DNA from: CAYWGR01 sp964458015
Lineage (GTDB): Bacteria; Planctomycetota; Planctomycetia; Pirellulales; Thermoguttaceae
Assembly: GCA_964458015.1 (NCBI GenBank)
Contig: CAYWGR010000115.1
Span: forward strand, 1 to 17,827
Direction of reading: 5' to 3'
Length of the DNA stretch: 17,827 bases
Shown: in pieces, positions 6,344 to 13,275 of the stretch
Layout: each line of letters opens with the position of its first letter
Position numbering within the stretch: position 1 is the first letter of the stretch
Made by a program: the position numbers and the translations under genes
Notes under the pieces: generated by a model
The model's database searches: none
What the model saw: only the letters and a program-made list of their open reading frames with translations
Told to the model about the DNA's origin: nothing

Positions 6344-7348
6344 ATGAATAGGAATCCACGGAAAAAAGCAGTTACGCTCGTTGAGCTTCTGGTCGTCATT
6401 ACGATCATCGGCATTTTGATTTCATTATTGTTGCCAGCCGTTCAGGCGGCGCGTGAAGCGGCACGACGGATGCAGTGCAGCAACAACCTGAAGCAACTCG
6501 GGTTGGCGATGCACAACTTCGAGTCGCAAAATCGAACGTTTCCACCGGGAACCATGTCGCGGTTGCGTTTTTCTTACGACAACACGACCACGACGGGCGG
6601 TTACGAGTGGCCCTATTTTATTCACTACATCTTGCCGAATCTGGAACAGCAGGCCTTTTACGATGCGATAGATGGTCCGCAATTCAATTTCGGCAATCCG
6701 TGGGACAAACCCGGCGAATGGCCCGTTACCGTCAATAAAGTTGTTCTGCCCATGCTGTTGTGTCCGAGCGATCCCGTGGGCGGAAGCCTTCAGGATTGCG
6801 GGACAAATCTTCAGTTGTCGAAGAGCAACTACCTCGGCATTTTCTCAGGGCTTTGCGACGGCGACAACTATGATGCGAGCAATTACTATAAGGATCCAAC
6901 GGGGACGCAGCGGGCGGTCTTTCGTCCTTATAAGGGAACGCCGATCGCGGATATTCGCGACGGGACCAGCAATACGATGGCCGTTGCGGAATATCTGAAG
7001 GGGTTGGACTCGACGGATGCGCGCGGCGGATTTTATACGAATCGCGCCGGATGCAAGTTTCTGTTCGTCACAACGGGGCCCAATTCCAGCGTTGAAGACA
7101 GCCTGTGTTCTTATGCCTCCGGTTTTTGTCCGTCGGATGGAAGCCGCAATCAACCCACGGAAAATTTGCCTTGCATAGGAGGCAGCGATACGGAGAACTT
7201 CGCCACGCCGCGCAGCCGTCACTCAGGCGGGGTGAACGTCGTGTTTTGCGACGGAAGCGTGCATTTCATTCAGAACGGTATCAATGCGACCACGTGGCGA
7301 TACCTTGGTTGGATCGCGGACGGGAACGCGGTTGCGTTTGATTTTTAG
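6344..7348 (+). CDS. DUF1559 protein with prepilin-type N-terminus and H-X9-DG motif
   Basis: The product is 334 residues. I chose the ATG at 6344, with GGAGA 8 bases upstream. An earlier in-frame start at 6239 would translate the inverted-repeat element and put about 35 residues before the prepilin signal. Residues 7-35 are a prepilin leader and hydrophobic helix (KKAVTLVELLVVITIIGILI). Ala9 stands where glycine usually precedes the cleavage site; Glu14 is the conserved glutamate. AAREAARRMQCSNNLKQLGL follows, as in the family. The C-terminal signature HSGGVNVVFCDG (H293, D303-G304) is the H-X9-DG motif. These pseudopilin-like proteins are greatly expanded in planctomycetes and their function is not settled. 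The gene is likely co-transcribed with the PEP-CTERM gene 114 bases upstream. Confidence 0.9.
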   Translation: MNRNPRKKAVTLVELLVVITIIGILISLLLPAVQAAREAARRMQCSNNLKQLGLAMHNFESQNRTFPPGTMSRLRFSYDNTTTTGGYEWPYFIHYILPNLEQQAFYDAIDGPQFNFGNPWDKPGEWPVTVNKVVLPMLLCPSDPVGGSLQDCGTNLQLSKSNYLGIFSGLCDGDNYDASNYYKDPTGTQRAVFRPYKGTPIADIRDGTSNTMAVAEYLKGLDSTDARGGFYTNRAGCKFLFVTTGPNSSVEDSLCSYASGFCPSDGSRNQPTENLPCIGGSDTENFATPRSRHSGGVNVVFCDGSVHFIQNGINATTWRYLGWIADGNAVAFDF

Positions 7349-7396
7349 CGGCATCGCAATTATGTTTTACATTTTATTACGAGTACCAACATTTCC

Positions 7397-8242
7397 ATGA
7401 AAAAATCCTGCACCATGAAATCTTTTGTCGTTCGATATGTTCTGTTGTTCGCCTGTATTTTTGCCGGCTCTTCGTTCGCGCGGGCGACGGATTATTATCT
7501 TGAGCACATGAAGGCCAACAAGATTCTTTTTCTTGGCAACAGCATTACGCTGCACCCGCCGAGGAATGACGGTGGGGTCTATTGGCCGAACAATTGGGGC
7601 ATGGCCGCCAGCGAGCAGTCGAAAGACTACGTTCATCTGCTTGCCGGGAAGCTTAATTCCGAAACCGGCAACACGCTTAGGATTGATCCGACCGATCGGC
7701 CGGCCAACTACGGCGATCCGGTTGTGACGGGCGATGCGAATGTGGTCAATATCGCGAATATCTTCGAGAGAAACGCAAGCTACACAACTTCTCTACTTCA
7801 AGAACAGATGAACTGGAAGGCCGACATTGTCGTCGTGCAGTTTGGCGAGAATCTTAGCGTTACGAACGATCAGATGAAGGCGAACCTACAAACATTGTTG
7901 ACCGATCTGAAGAAGAGCAGCAATCCCAACATTTTTCTGACCAGCTACATCCTTGGCGCCAATAAGGACGTCGATGACATTAAAAAAGAACTATGTGCGG
8001 ATGATCCCATGCACCGCGTATTCGTGGATATGAGCAAGAGCGGCATCACGATGGGCGATTATGGGCATCCGAACGATGCGGGGATGGCTGCGATTGCCAA
8101 TACGCTTTATTCGGCGATGTCGGATCATGCCAAAGTGGTACCCGAGCCGAGTACCATGGCGATGATCTCGATTGCCGGCTCATGCTTCGGCGGTTTTGCG
8201 TGGCAGAAGTGGCGTCATGCGCGCCGTATTTCGCAAAAATAG
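7397..8242 (+). CDS. PEP-CTERM SGNH/GDSL-family hydrolase
   Basis: The product is 281 residues with an N-terminal signal peptide (cleavage near residue 30, SFARA). SGNH blocks are visible: block I FLGNSIT with nucleophile Ser49, a glycine in block II (NWGMAASE), block III QFGEN with Asn152, and block V DYGHPND with Asp221 and His224. In this family Ser, Asp and His catalyse ester hydrolysis, often removing acetyl groups from polysaccharide. The C-terminus from residue 248 (VPEPS, hydrophobic stretch, RHARR) is a PEP-CTERM sorting signal, so the enzyme is surface-directed. There is no good ribosome site; a second ATG at 7418 is possible. The substrate is unknown. It lies 48 bases after the DUF1559 gene, suggesting one transcript. 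Confidence 0.85.
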   Translation: MKKSCTMKSFVVRYVLLFACIFAGSSFARATDYYLEHMKANKILFLGNSITLHPPRNDGGVYWPNNWGMAASEQSKDYVHLLAGKLNSETGNTLRIDPTDRPANYGDPVVTGDANVVNIANIFERNASYTTSLLQEQMNWKADIVVVQFGENLSVTNDQMKANLQTLLTDLKKSSNPNIFLTSYILGANKDVDDIKKELCADDPMHRVFVDMSKSGITMGDYGHPNDAGMAAIANTLYSAMSDHAKVVPEPSTMAMISIAGSCFGGFAWQKWRHARRISQK

Positions 8243-8303
8243 AATGTTGCGGCGGTAATCCGCGATAATATGAGTTTCAATTCAGAGTTGCGCGGTGATG
8301 CCT

Positions 8304-8338
8304 TTGCGAGGCCGCAAGCGATTTGCCGAACGTATTGA
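8304..8338. repeat. Dispersed 35-base repeat, copy A
   Basis: It contains GGCCGCAAGCGATTTGC and GAACGTATTGA. It matches 16480-16514 at 33 of 35 positions. The remainder of the 8243-8490 spacer shows only this repeat and the terminator. Confidence 0.75.
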
Positions 8339-8427
8339 ATGGTCGATACATTCAAGTTTGGCAAGATCATCGTGGTTTTGAACTGGAATCCGTATAAGCG
8401 GGATTCTGGATACATTGCTCAATCGAA

Positions 8428-8462
8428 GAGGCCCTGCCCATGAACAACACGGGCAGGGCCTC
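8428..8462. terminator. Bidirectional terminator hairpin between convergent genes
   Basis: A perfect 12-base stem GAGGCCCTGCCC / GGGCAGGGCCTC with an 11-base loop lies between the convergent SGNH hydrolase and oxidoreductase genes. A short pyrimidine-rich tract (TGTTTCC) follows on the plus strand and TTCGATT on the minus strand. The U-tracts are weak, but the position and stem strength fit a shared terminator. Confidence 0.75.
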
Positions 8463-8490
8463 TGTTTCCTATCAGGCTGTGATATGTTTT

Positions 8491-9534
8491 CTATACTTTC
8501 ACTGCGCGGGCCTTGATGACGGATTCTGTTTCCTTCTGGCAAAGAATCACGGCGTCGCGGGCGAGATCGCCGGCCAACAGGGGCGAAGGGGTGTTGTTCT
8601 TCACGGCGCGAACGACCTCGCCGATCTCGGCGACGAACGCATCGCACATATCGCCGGAACCAAGTTTCGGCCGCAGGATCTTACCGTTGTCGAGCAAGAC
8701 GGTTAGGGGAACCACGACGTCGGATGCCTTGGGCATGGCGGCGTAGTTGAACAGCAGCGTGGCTTTCTCCAAGTAGATTTCGTAGGCGTGGGTGAAGGGG
8801 CGGCCTTGTTGGTCGATCACGCCGCTCGTGGCCGTGACCATGCGGGGCGGGTCGAAGATGAATTGGGTGGAGAACCGCTCGACTACTTCGCCGCGCATCG
8901 TGCCGGCGCTGTGAACGGCCTTGGGCATTCCAAACACGACGCGGATGAAATGGGCGTCGTGGACGTGCAGGTCGAGCATTGGCCCGCCGCATTTGTCGGG
9001 ATCGTAGAAATGGGTCATCCAGGTGGGATCGGAGATGATCCGCTTGAAATGTCCGCCGAGGACTTTGCCGTACTTGCCGCTTTGGATGGCGTCGTAGGCG
9101 AAGCGATACTCGGGGATAAACGGGAGCACGTGGCCGATGGAAAGCAGTTTGCCGGCTTTTTTCGCGGCTTGGACCATGCGGGTGGCGTCGGCCGGATTCA
9201 GGGCAATCGGTTTCTCGCAAAAGACGTGTTTGCCGGCTTTGAACGCTTTGACGGCCATATCGGCATGGGCGGCCGGAGGCAGGCAGATGTCGATAAGGTC
9301 CAAGTTCGGATCGGCCAACATGGCATCGAAATCGGAGTATCGGGCGATGCCCGAGAGGTCCATCATGGTGCCTTGGGGGCCGAAGTTGCCTTTGATGGCG
9401 CGCCAATCGCCCGCCAACCGTTCGGGGAAGGTATTTTCGCAAAGGGCGGCCACTTTCACGCCGCGGTTTTTCTGATAGGCGTTGAAATGGGTCATGCCCA
9501 TGAATCCGATGCCTGCGATACCGACGCGAATCAT
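8491..9534 (-). CDS. Gfo/Idh/MocA-family NAD(P)-dependent oxidoreductase
   Basis: The product is 347 residues, a typical family length. Residues 1-125 form the Rossmann fold with the dinucleotide loop GIAGIGFMG (5-13) and the conserved EKP (107-109) near the cofactor. The C-terminal domain carries the family catalytic region GGPMLDLHVHDAHF (Asp188, His192). Such enzymes oxidise or reduce a hydroxyl of a sugar, inositol or related polyol, in the cytoplasm. The gene lies 66 bases downstream of rhamnulokinase on the same strand. A sugar-catabolic role, perhaps on rhamnose or another polysaccharide-derived sugar, is inferred from that neighbour only. The exact substrate cannot be read from the sequence. 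Confidence 0.9.
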   Translation of the reverse strand: MIRVGIAGIGFMGMTHFNAYQKNRGVKVAALCENTFPERLAGDWRAIKGNFGPQGTMMDLSGIARYSDFDAMLADPNLDLIDICLPPAAHADMAVKAFKAGKHVFCEKPIALNPADATRMVQAAKKAGKLLSIGHVLPFIPEYRFAYDAIQSGKYGKVLGGHFKRIISDPTWMTHFYDPDKCGGPMLDLHVHDAHFIRVVFGMPKAVHSAGTMRGEVVERFSTQFIFDPPRMVTATSGVIDQQGRPFTHAYEIYLEKATLLFNYAAMPKASDVVVPLTVLLDNGKILRPKLGSGDMCDAFVAEIGEVVRAVKNNTPSPLLAGDLARDAVILCQKETESVIKARAVKV

Positions 9535-9560
9535 TGTGTGTTGCTCCGGGATATTGAGTT

Positions 9561-9592
9561 TCAGTAATCAGTTGTCAGTAATCAGTTATCAG
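9561..9592. repeat. TCAGTNN heptamer tandem repeat
   Basis: Four tandem heptamers, TCAGTAA, TCAGTTG, TCAGTAA and TCAGTTA, plus TCAG lie in the spacer between rhamnulokinase and the oxidoreductase. The seven-base period is the same as in the FecR blocks, though the unit sequence differs. Confidence 0.75.
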
Positions 9593-9600
9593 CGGAAGCT

Positions 9601-11088
9601 TTAGCTGACGACTTTGAGATAACGTTCGAAGGCTTCATCCCAAGCGGCGACGTTCTTGGGGGTGTATTCGTCGACGGGGAAGCTGCGGCGGATGACTTCG
9701 CGAGCTTCGGCGATGGAGGAGACGTCGCCGGCAGCGACGGCCTGCATCATGACGTTGCCGATGGCGGTGGCTTCGATGGGGCCGGCGACGACGCGGCGTC
9801 CGCAAGCGTCGGCCGCGAACTGGCACAGGAGCCGGTTCTTGGTTCCGCCGCCGACGATGTGAATGGTTTCGATGCGGCCGCCGTTGAGCTCTTCGCACAT
9901 ACCCAACACCTGGCGGAAGCGGAATGCCAAGCTTTCCAAGGCGCATCGCAAGACGCTGCCCTTGTCTTCGGGCACGGTTTGCCCGGATTTGCGACAGAAG
10001 GAACGAATGGCTTCGGGCATGTCTCCGGGCGCGCCGAAGGCGGGGGCGTCGGGATTGATGAATGAGCGCAACGGCGCGGCGTTGATGCTTAATTGGGTCA
10101 GGGCGTCCCAATCCAAGTTAGCGCCGGCTTGGTTCCAAACGCGCCGGCATTCCTGAACCATCCACAAGCCCGTGATATTCTTGAGCAAGCGGGTTGTTCC
10201 GCCGACGCCGCCTTCGTTGGTGAAGTTGAGCTTTAGCACGGCATCGTTGACGACGGGTTGCGGCGACTCGATGCCCATGAGGGCCCAGGTGCCGAGGCTG
10301 ATGTAGCACCAATCGGGGCGCTGGCCGGGTTTGCTGGCGGCAGGCACGGCCATGACGGCGCTGGCTGTGTCATGCGTACCGGGCAATACGACATTGGTTT
10401 TGCTGAGGCCGCATTCGGCGACCAAATTGGGACGCAGAGGGCCCAAGGTCGTGCCGGGCTGGGTGATTTTGCCCAAGATGCGCGTGGGAAGCGAGAATTT
10501 GCTCAGCAATTCGGTGGACCAATCGCCCTTGATGGGGTTGTAGAATTGGCTGGTGCTGGCTTCGGTCATTTCGTTGCATTTGACGCCCGTGAGCAACCAA
10601 TGGAACAGATCGGGCACCATCAGGAGCGACTCGGCGATGTCTAACAGCGGGGAGCCGCTGAGTTTCATGGCGAGAAGTTGATAGAGGGTGTTCAACTGCA
10701 TGAATTGGAGGCCGGTATGGCGGAAGATCTCTTCTCGGCTGACGATGCCGAATGCTTTTTCCATCATACCGTTGGTTCGAGCGTCGCGGTAATGATAGGG
10801 GTTGCCCAGCAGTTCGTCGCCTGGTCCCAGGAGTCCGAAATCGACGCCCCACGTATCAACGCCGACGCTGACGATATCGGAACATTTAGCGGCGCCGGCG
10901 CGTAAGCCTTGGCGAACATGGTCCCATTGACCGAGGAAATCCCAATAGAGTCGACCGGCAACTTCGACGGGGCCGTTTTCAAAACGATAGACCTCTTCGA
11001 GGTTCAGCTTATTGCCGTCGAAATGTCCCAGCACATGCCGCCCGCTGGATGCGCCCATATCTACTGCCAGATACGCCTTCTGTGCCAT
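9601..11088 (-). CDS. rhaB: Rhamnulokinase
   Basis: The product is 495 residues, in the range of the FGGY carbohydrate kinase family. The N-terminal phosphate-binding motif is YLAVDMGASSGR (Asp10, Gly12). The sugar-side region includes VGVDTWGVDFGLL, NPYHYRD and FMQLNTLYQL, which are characteristic of RhaB rather than of xylulose or glycerol kinases. LPGTHDTASA holds the likely catalytic base Asp240. The C-terminal ATPase half includes YISLGTWALMG, ITGLWMVQECRRVW and HIVGGGTKNRLLCQFAADAC. It phosphorylates L-rhamnulose to L-rhamnulose 1-phosphate in the cytoplasm. No rhamnose isomerase or aldolase lies in the window. It is probably co-transcribed with the downstream oxidoreductase. Confidence 0.9.
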   Translation of the reverse strand: MAQKAYLAVDMGASSGRHVLGHFDGNKLNLEEVYRFENGPVEVAGRLYWDFLGQWDHVRQGLRAGAAKCSDIVSVGVDTWGVDFGLLGPGDELLGNPYHYRDARTNGMMEKAFGIVSREEIFRHTGLQFMQLNTLYQLLAMKLSGSPLLDIAESLLMVPDLFHWLLTGVKCNEMTEASTSQFYNPIKGDWSTELLSKFSLPTRILGKITQPGTTLGPLRPNLVAECGLSKTNVVLPGTHDTASAVMAVPAASKPGQRPDWCYISLGTWALMGIESPQPVVNDAVLKLNFTNEGGVGGTTRLLKNITGLWMVQECRRVWNQAGANLDWDALTQLSINAAPLRSFINPDAPAFGAPGDMPEAIRSFCRKSGQTVPEDKGSVLRCALESLAFRFRQVLGMCEELNGGRIETIHIVGGGTKNRLLCQFAADACGRRVVAGPIEATAIGNVMMQAVAAGDVSSIAEAREVIRRSFPVDEYTPKNVAAWDEAFERYLKVVS

Positions 11089-11208
11089 GTTTGCCGTCGC
11101 CTCATTGGAGAGAAAGTGACCAAGATTGAGTGTTTATTGGCTGTCAGAAAGATAATGTCGTGAGACAGTGGCAGGGAGCTGGAGGGAAATTTCAGACTTG
11201 CGCACCTT

Positions 11209-11229
11209 CCGGGAGCTGTTGGCTTCCGG
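11209..11229. repeat. Hairpin repeat (CCGGGAGCT type), copy 2
   Basis: CCGGGAGCTGTTGGCTTCCGG is a diverged version of the palindrome at 2067-2087. It is followed by CGATTACGA, similar to the flank of copy 1. Confidence 0.65.
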
Positions 11230-11404
11230 CGATTACGACATTGGTTATCCGACAGGCAATACAGTTCCGCAGTCCGCTATGGTGACGGATTCCCTGGTGG
11301 CGGTCAAGTAGGAGGGGCGGGGGATGCGGGGGCGGATTTTGAAGGATGCGGGAAGGAAGGTGAAGCGGGGTGCTTTATGGCCATGGTATGCAACGACTAA
11401 CAAA

Positions 11405-11496
11405 CACGGCGGGCAAGCCCGCCCGCTTCACTTGCTGATAAGCACGGCGGGCAAGTTAGCCCGCTTCACATAAAAAAGCACGGCGGGCAAGTTAGG
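11405..11496. repeat. Three tandem copies of a CACGGCGGGCAAG repeat
   Basis: Copies start at 11405, 11443 and 11479. The first two end in CCCGCTTCAC and the third is shortened. Spacers are about 9-11 bases and differ. A related copy lies at 16601-16626. The number of copies and spacer lengths do not fit a CRISPR array. Confidence 0.75.
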
Positions 11497-11555
11497 GGAA
11501 CTTGCAGAGTCTTTAAGCATGGAGGAAGCGTCATCCTGGGTGAAGCAAAGAAAGC

Positions 11556-11637
11556 GTAGGGCGGGTTGGACGAAGCGATGGGGGGCCATTTTTCCAAGAG
11601 TTCAAGGCGGGCCATCGCTTTGCTCGACCCGCCCTAC
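11556..11637. repeat. Inverted repeat element (GTAGGGCGGGT type), full copy
   Basis: The left arm at 11556-11587 begins GTAGGGCGGGTTGGACGAAG. The right arm at 11606-11637 ends GACCCGCCCTAC and is largely its reverse complement, across 18 bases of loop. A lone right arm occurs at 16423-16454. It is a probable non-coding dispersed element. Confidence 0.75.
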
Positions 11638-11660
11638 CGGAAACTTTTGGCGACTTTGCA

Positions 11661-11743
11661 GTACTTATACCCCCCTAATTTGTATACTGGACATTGTTCA
11701 GAAACTTAAGTACAATTGATTGATATTATTTTGGAGTACTTAT
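11661..11743 (+). promoter_or_regulatory. Candidate Rrf2 promoter and operator half-sites
   Basis: A good -10 box TATACT lies at 11683-11688; no -35 at the usual spacing is obvious. GTACTTAT occurs at 11661-11668 and again at 11736-11743, across the start codon. A near-inverted copy, TTAAGTAC, lies at 11706-11713. Sites flanking the -10 and the start would suit autoregulation by the Rrf2 protein. This is inference from repetition only. Confidence 0.35.
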
Positions 11744-12176
11744 GAGAATCTCTGCGAAAACTGAGTATGCGTGTATTGCGATGTTGGAACTGGCTTCCCA
11801 ATATGGGTCGGGGACGCCGGTTCGGATTCGCCGGATCGCCGAAAGTCACGATGTTCCCCCCCGGTTTCTGGTCCAGATTTTGCTGCAATTAAAAGGGGCC
11901 GGTTTGGTTGGAAGCATTCGCGGGGCGGCCGGGGGCTATCAGCTTCTGAAACCGCCGCAGGAGATTTCGCTAGGGCATGTGATGGAGGTGATCGACGGAT
12001 CGACGGAAGAGGGCTCGCAGACGAGCAGCGCTTCGCCTGATTCGCCGGCGGTGAAGGTGCTTATGGAGACTTGGCGGGAAGTTTCGGCGATGCAGCGGAA
12101 GATGCTTGGGGGCATTACGTTGGCCGATTTGCTCGAACGTGCAAAGGAGCAAAACGAGCAGATGTACCATATTTAG
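11742..12176 (+). CDS. Rrf2-family transcriptional regulator (CymR-like context)
   Basis: The product is 144 residues, the normal size. The ATG at 11742 follows TTGGAG. The winged helix-turn-helix is typical: MRISAKTEYACIAMLELASQ, RIRRIAESHDVPPRFLVQIL, QLKGAGLVGSIRGAAGGYQL and EISLGHVMEVIDG. The segment where iron-sulfur members such as IscR carry three cysteines is here GSTEEGSQTSSASPDSPAV, without any cysteine; the only cysteine is Cys11. An iron-sulfur sensing role is therefore unlikely. In the family, CymR-type members repress cysteine and sulfate genes with a partner enzyme. ATP sulfurylase and a TauE/SafE permease follow on the same strand, so control of sulfur assimilation is the best guess. 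Confidence 0.9.
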   Translation: MRISAKTEYACIAMLELASQYGSGTPVRIRRIAESHDVPPRFLVQILLQLKGAGLVGSIRGAAGGYQLLKPPQEISLGHVMEVIDGSTEEGSQTSSASPDSPAVKVLMETWREVSAMQRKMLGGITLADLLERAKEQNEQMYHI

Positions 12177-12293
12177 TCGCATAATCATTGGTTTTTTGAT
12201 AACTTGGGCATCAAGGATCTATAGTTCATTCGAGTTGGGGGGCCGTCGGGCGAAAATCGGATGCGGACACCTTGAAACCGGAGGTTTCTGGTC

Positions 12294-13139
12294 ATGTTGG
12301 GCAGGGGCATTTTGGCGGTTTTTTTGGGCTATTTTCTGGTGGGTGTCATGGTTGTCATGGCGAGTGATTCCGGTGAGCGGCAGGCCCTTCAAATCATTGC
12401 CCATCGGGGTTTCTCACACATTGCTCCCGAAAACACCTTGGCCTCGACGCGCAAGGCGATCGAGATTGGGGCCGACTGGTGCGAATGCGATGTTTATCGG
12501 ACGGCCGACGGTGCGATCGTGTTGATGCACGATGATAAGGTCGATCGAACGACCAACGGCAAGGGCGAGGTGACCAAGCTTACGCTGGCCGAGATCAAGC
12601 GGCTGGATGCCGGCACGTGGAAAGACGCCGCTTTTGCTAAGGAACAGATCCCTACGTTGGCGGAATTTCTTTCTCTGCTAAAAGGCACGTCCTGCAAGGC
12701 TTTGGTCGAGATCAAGCAGCAGGGCATTTCGGAGAGCGTGGTCCAGGTTATTCGCGAGGCCCAGATGATAGATCGGGCTGCGGTGATCTGTTACCACGAA
12801 GACGAGGTGAAGGCGGTTCGGACGCTAGAGCCGCGATTGTCTTGCGGTTTGTTGTGCGGCGACACCAAAGGTTGGCAAAAAATCGAACCACGTTGGCGTG
12901 CCGATTGGATTGTTAAGCACGCCCGCAAGTGTGATGCGAATTTCGTCGATTTAGATCACAACATGCTGACGGCCGAATTGATGGCGGAGCTACAACGGCG
13001 AAAAATCGTTGTTTGGACGTGGACAATCGACGATCCGAAGCTGATGGAGACGTTGTTGCATTGGGGGGTAGCGGGCATTACGACGAATCGGCCCGATGAA
13101 TTGCGGAAGTTATTGACCGCGAAGCAAGTTGCCCGATGA
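12294..13139 (+). CDS. Secreted or membrane-anchored glycerophosphodiester phosphodiesterase
   Basis: The product is 281 residues. The ATG at 12294 follows GGAGG at a good distance. Residues 1-24 are a hydrophobic signal or anchor (ILAVFLGYFLVGVMVVMA). The GDPD TIM barrel follows, with catalytic HRG (His37) and PENT (45-48), metal ligands Glu64 and Asp66 in CECDVY, and His79 in VLMHDD. Later family landmarks are LVEIK, FVDLDHNML, VVWTWTIDDP and GITTNRPDEL. It splits glycerophosphodiesters from phospholipid turnover into glycerol 3-phosphate and an alcohol, likely in the periplasm. It lies 117 bases after the Rrf2 gene and 136 bases before ATP sulfurylase. Its link to sulfur metabolism is only positional. 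Confidence 0.9.
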   Translation: MLGRGILAVFLGYFLVGVMVVMASDSGERQALQIIAHRGFSHIAPENTLASTRKAIEIGADWCECDVYRTADGAIVLMHDDKVDRTTNGKGEVTKLTLAEIKRLDAGTWKDAAFAKEQIPTLAEFLSLLKGTSCKALVEIKQQGISESVVQVIREAQMIDRAAVICYHEDEVKAVRTLEPRLSCGLLCGDTKGWQKIEPRWRADWIVKHARKCDANFVDLDHNMLTAELMAELQRRKIVVWTWTIDDPKLMETLLHWGVAGITTNRPDELRKLLTAKQVAR

Positions 13140-13275
13140 CACCCGGGGATTGCCTCTCCTTTCTGTCTTGCCTATGTTCTCCCGGTGCATTCTTTTCGTG
13201 CGGGATGGCATTTTCTTTGCTTTCTCGCTAAGATTGACCGCTTATCTCACCCATTTTCACAAAAGGAATTTAGGA

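Larger units (their letters stand above)
11089..11741. other. Intergenic region full of dispersed repeats, ahead of the Rrf2 gene
   Basis: The region lies between the divergent rhaB and Rrf2 genes. It contains the hairpin repeat (11209-11229), three tandem copies of a CACGGCGGGCAAG repeat (11405-11496), an inverted repeat (11556-11637) and the Rrf2 promoter region (about 11656-11741). No convincing gene is seen; a short frame at 11519-11719 runs through the repeats. Confidence 0.7.

Noticed and set aside
8788..9567. Plus-strand frame of 259 codons opposite the oxidoreductase
   Set aside because: The minus frame has clear Rossmann and EKP motifs; the plus frame is its shadow in GC-rich DNA.
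11405..11496. Possible CRISPR array
   Set aside because: There are only three unequal repeats with spacers of about 9-11 bases and no cas genes nearby.
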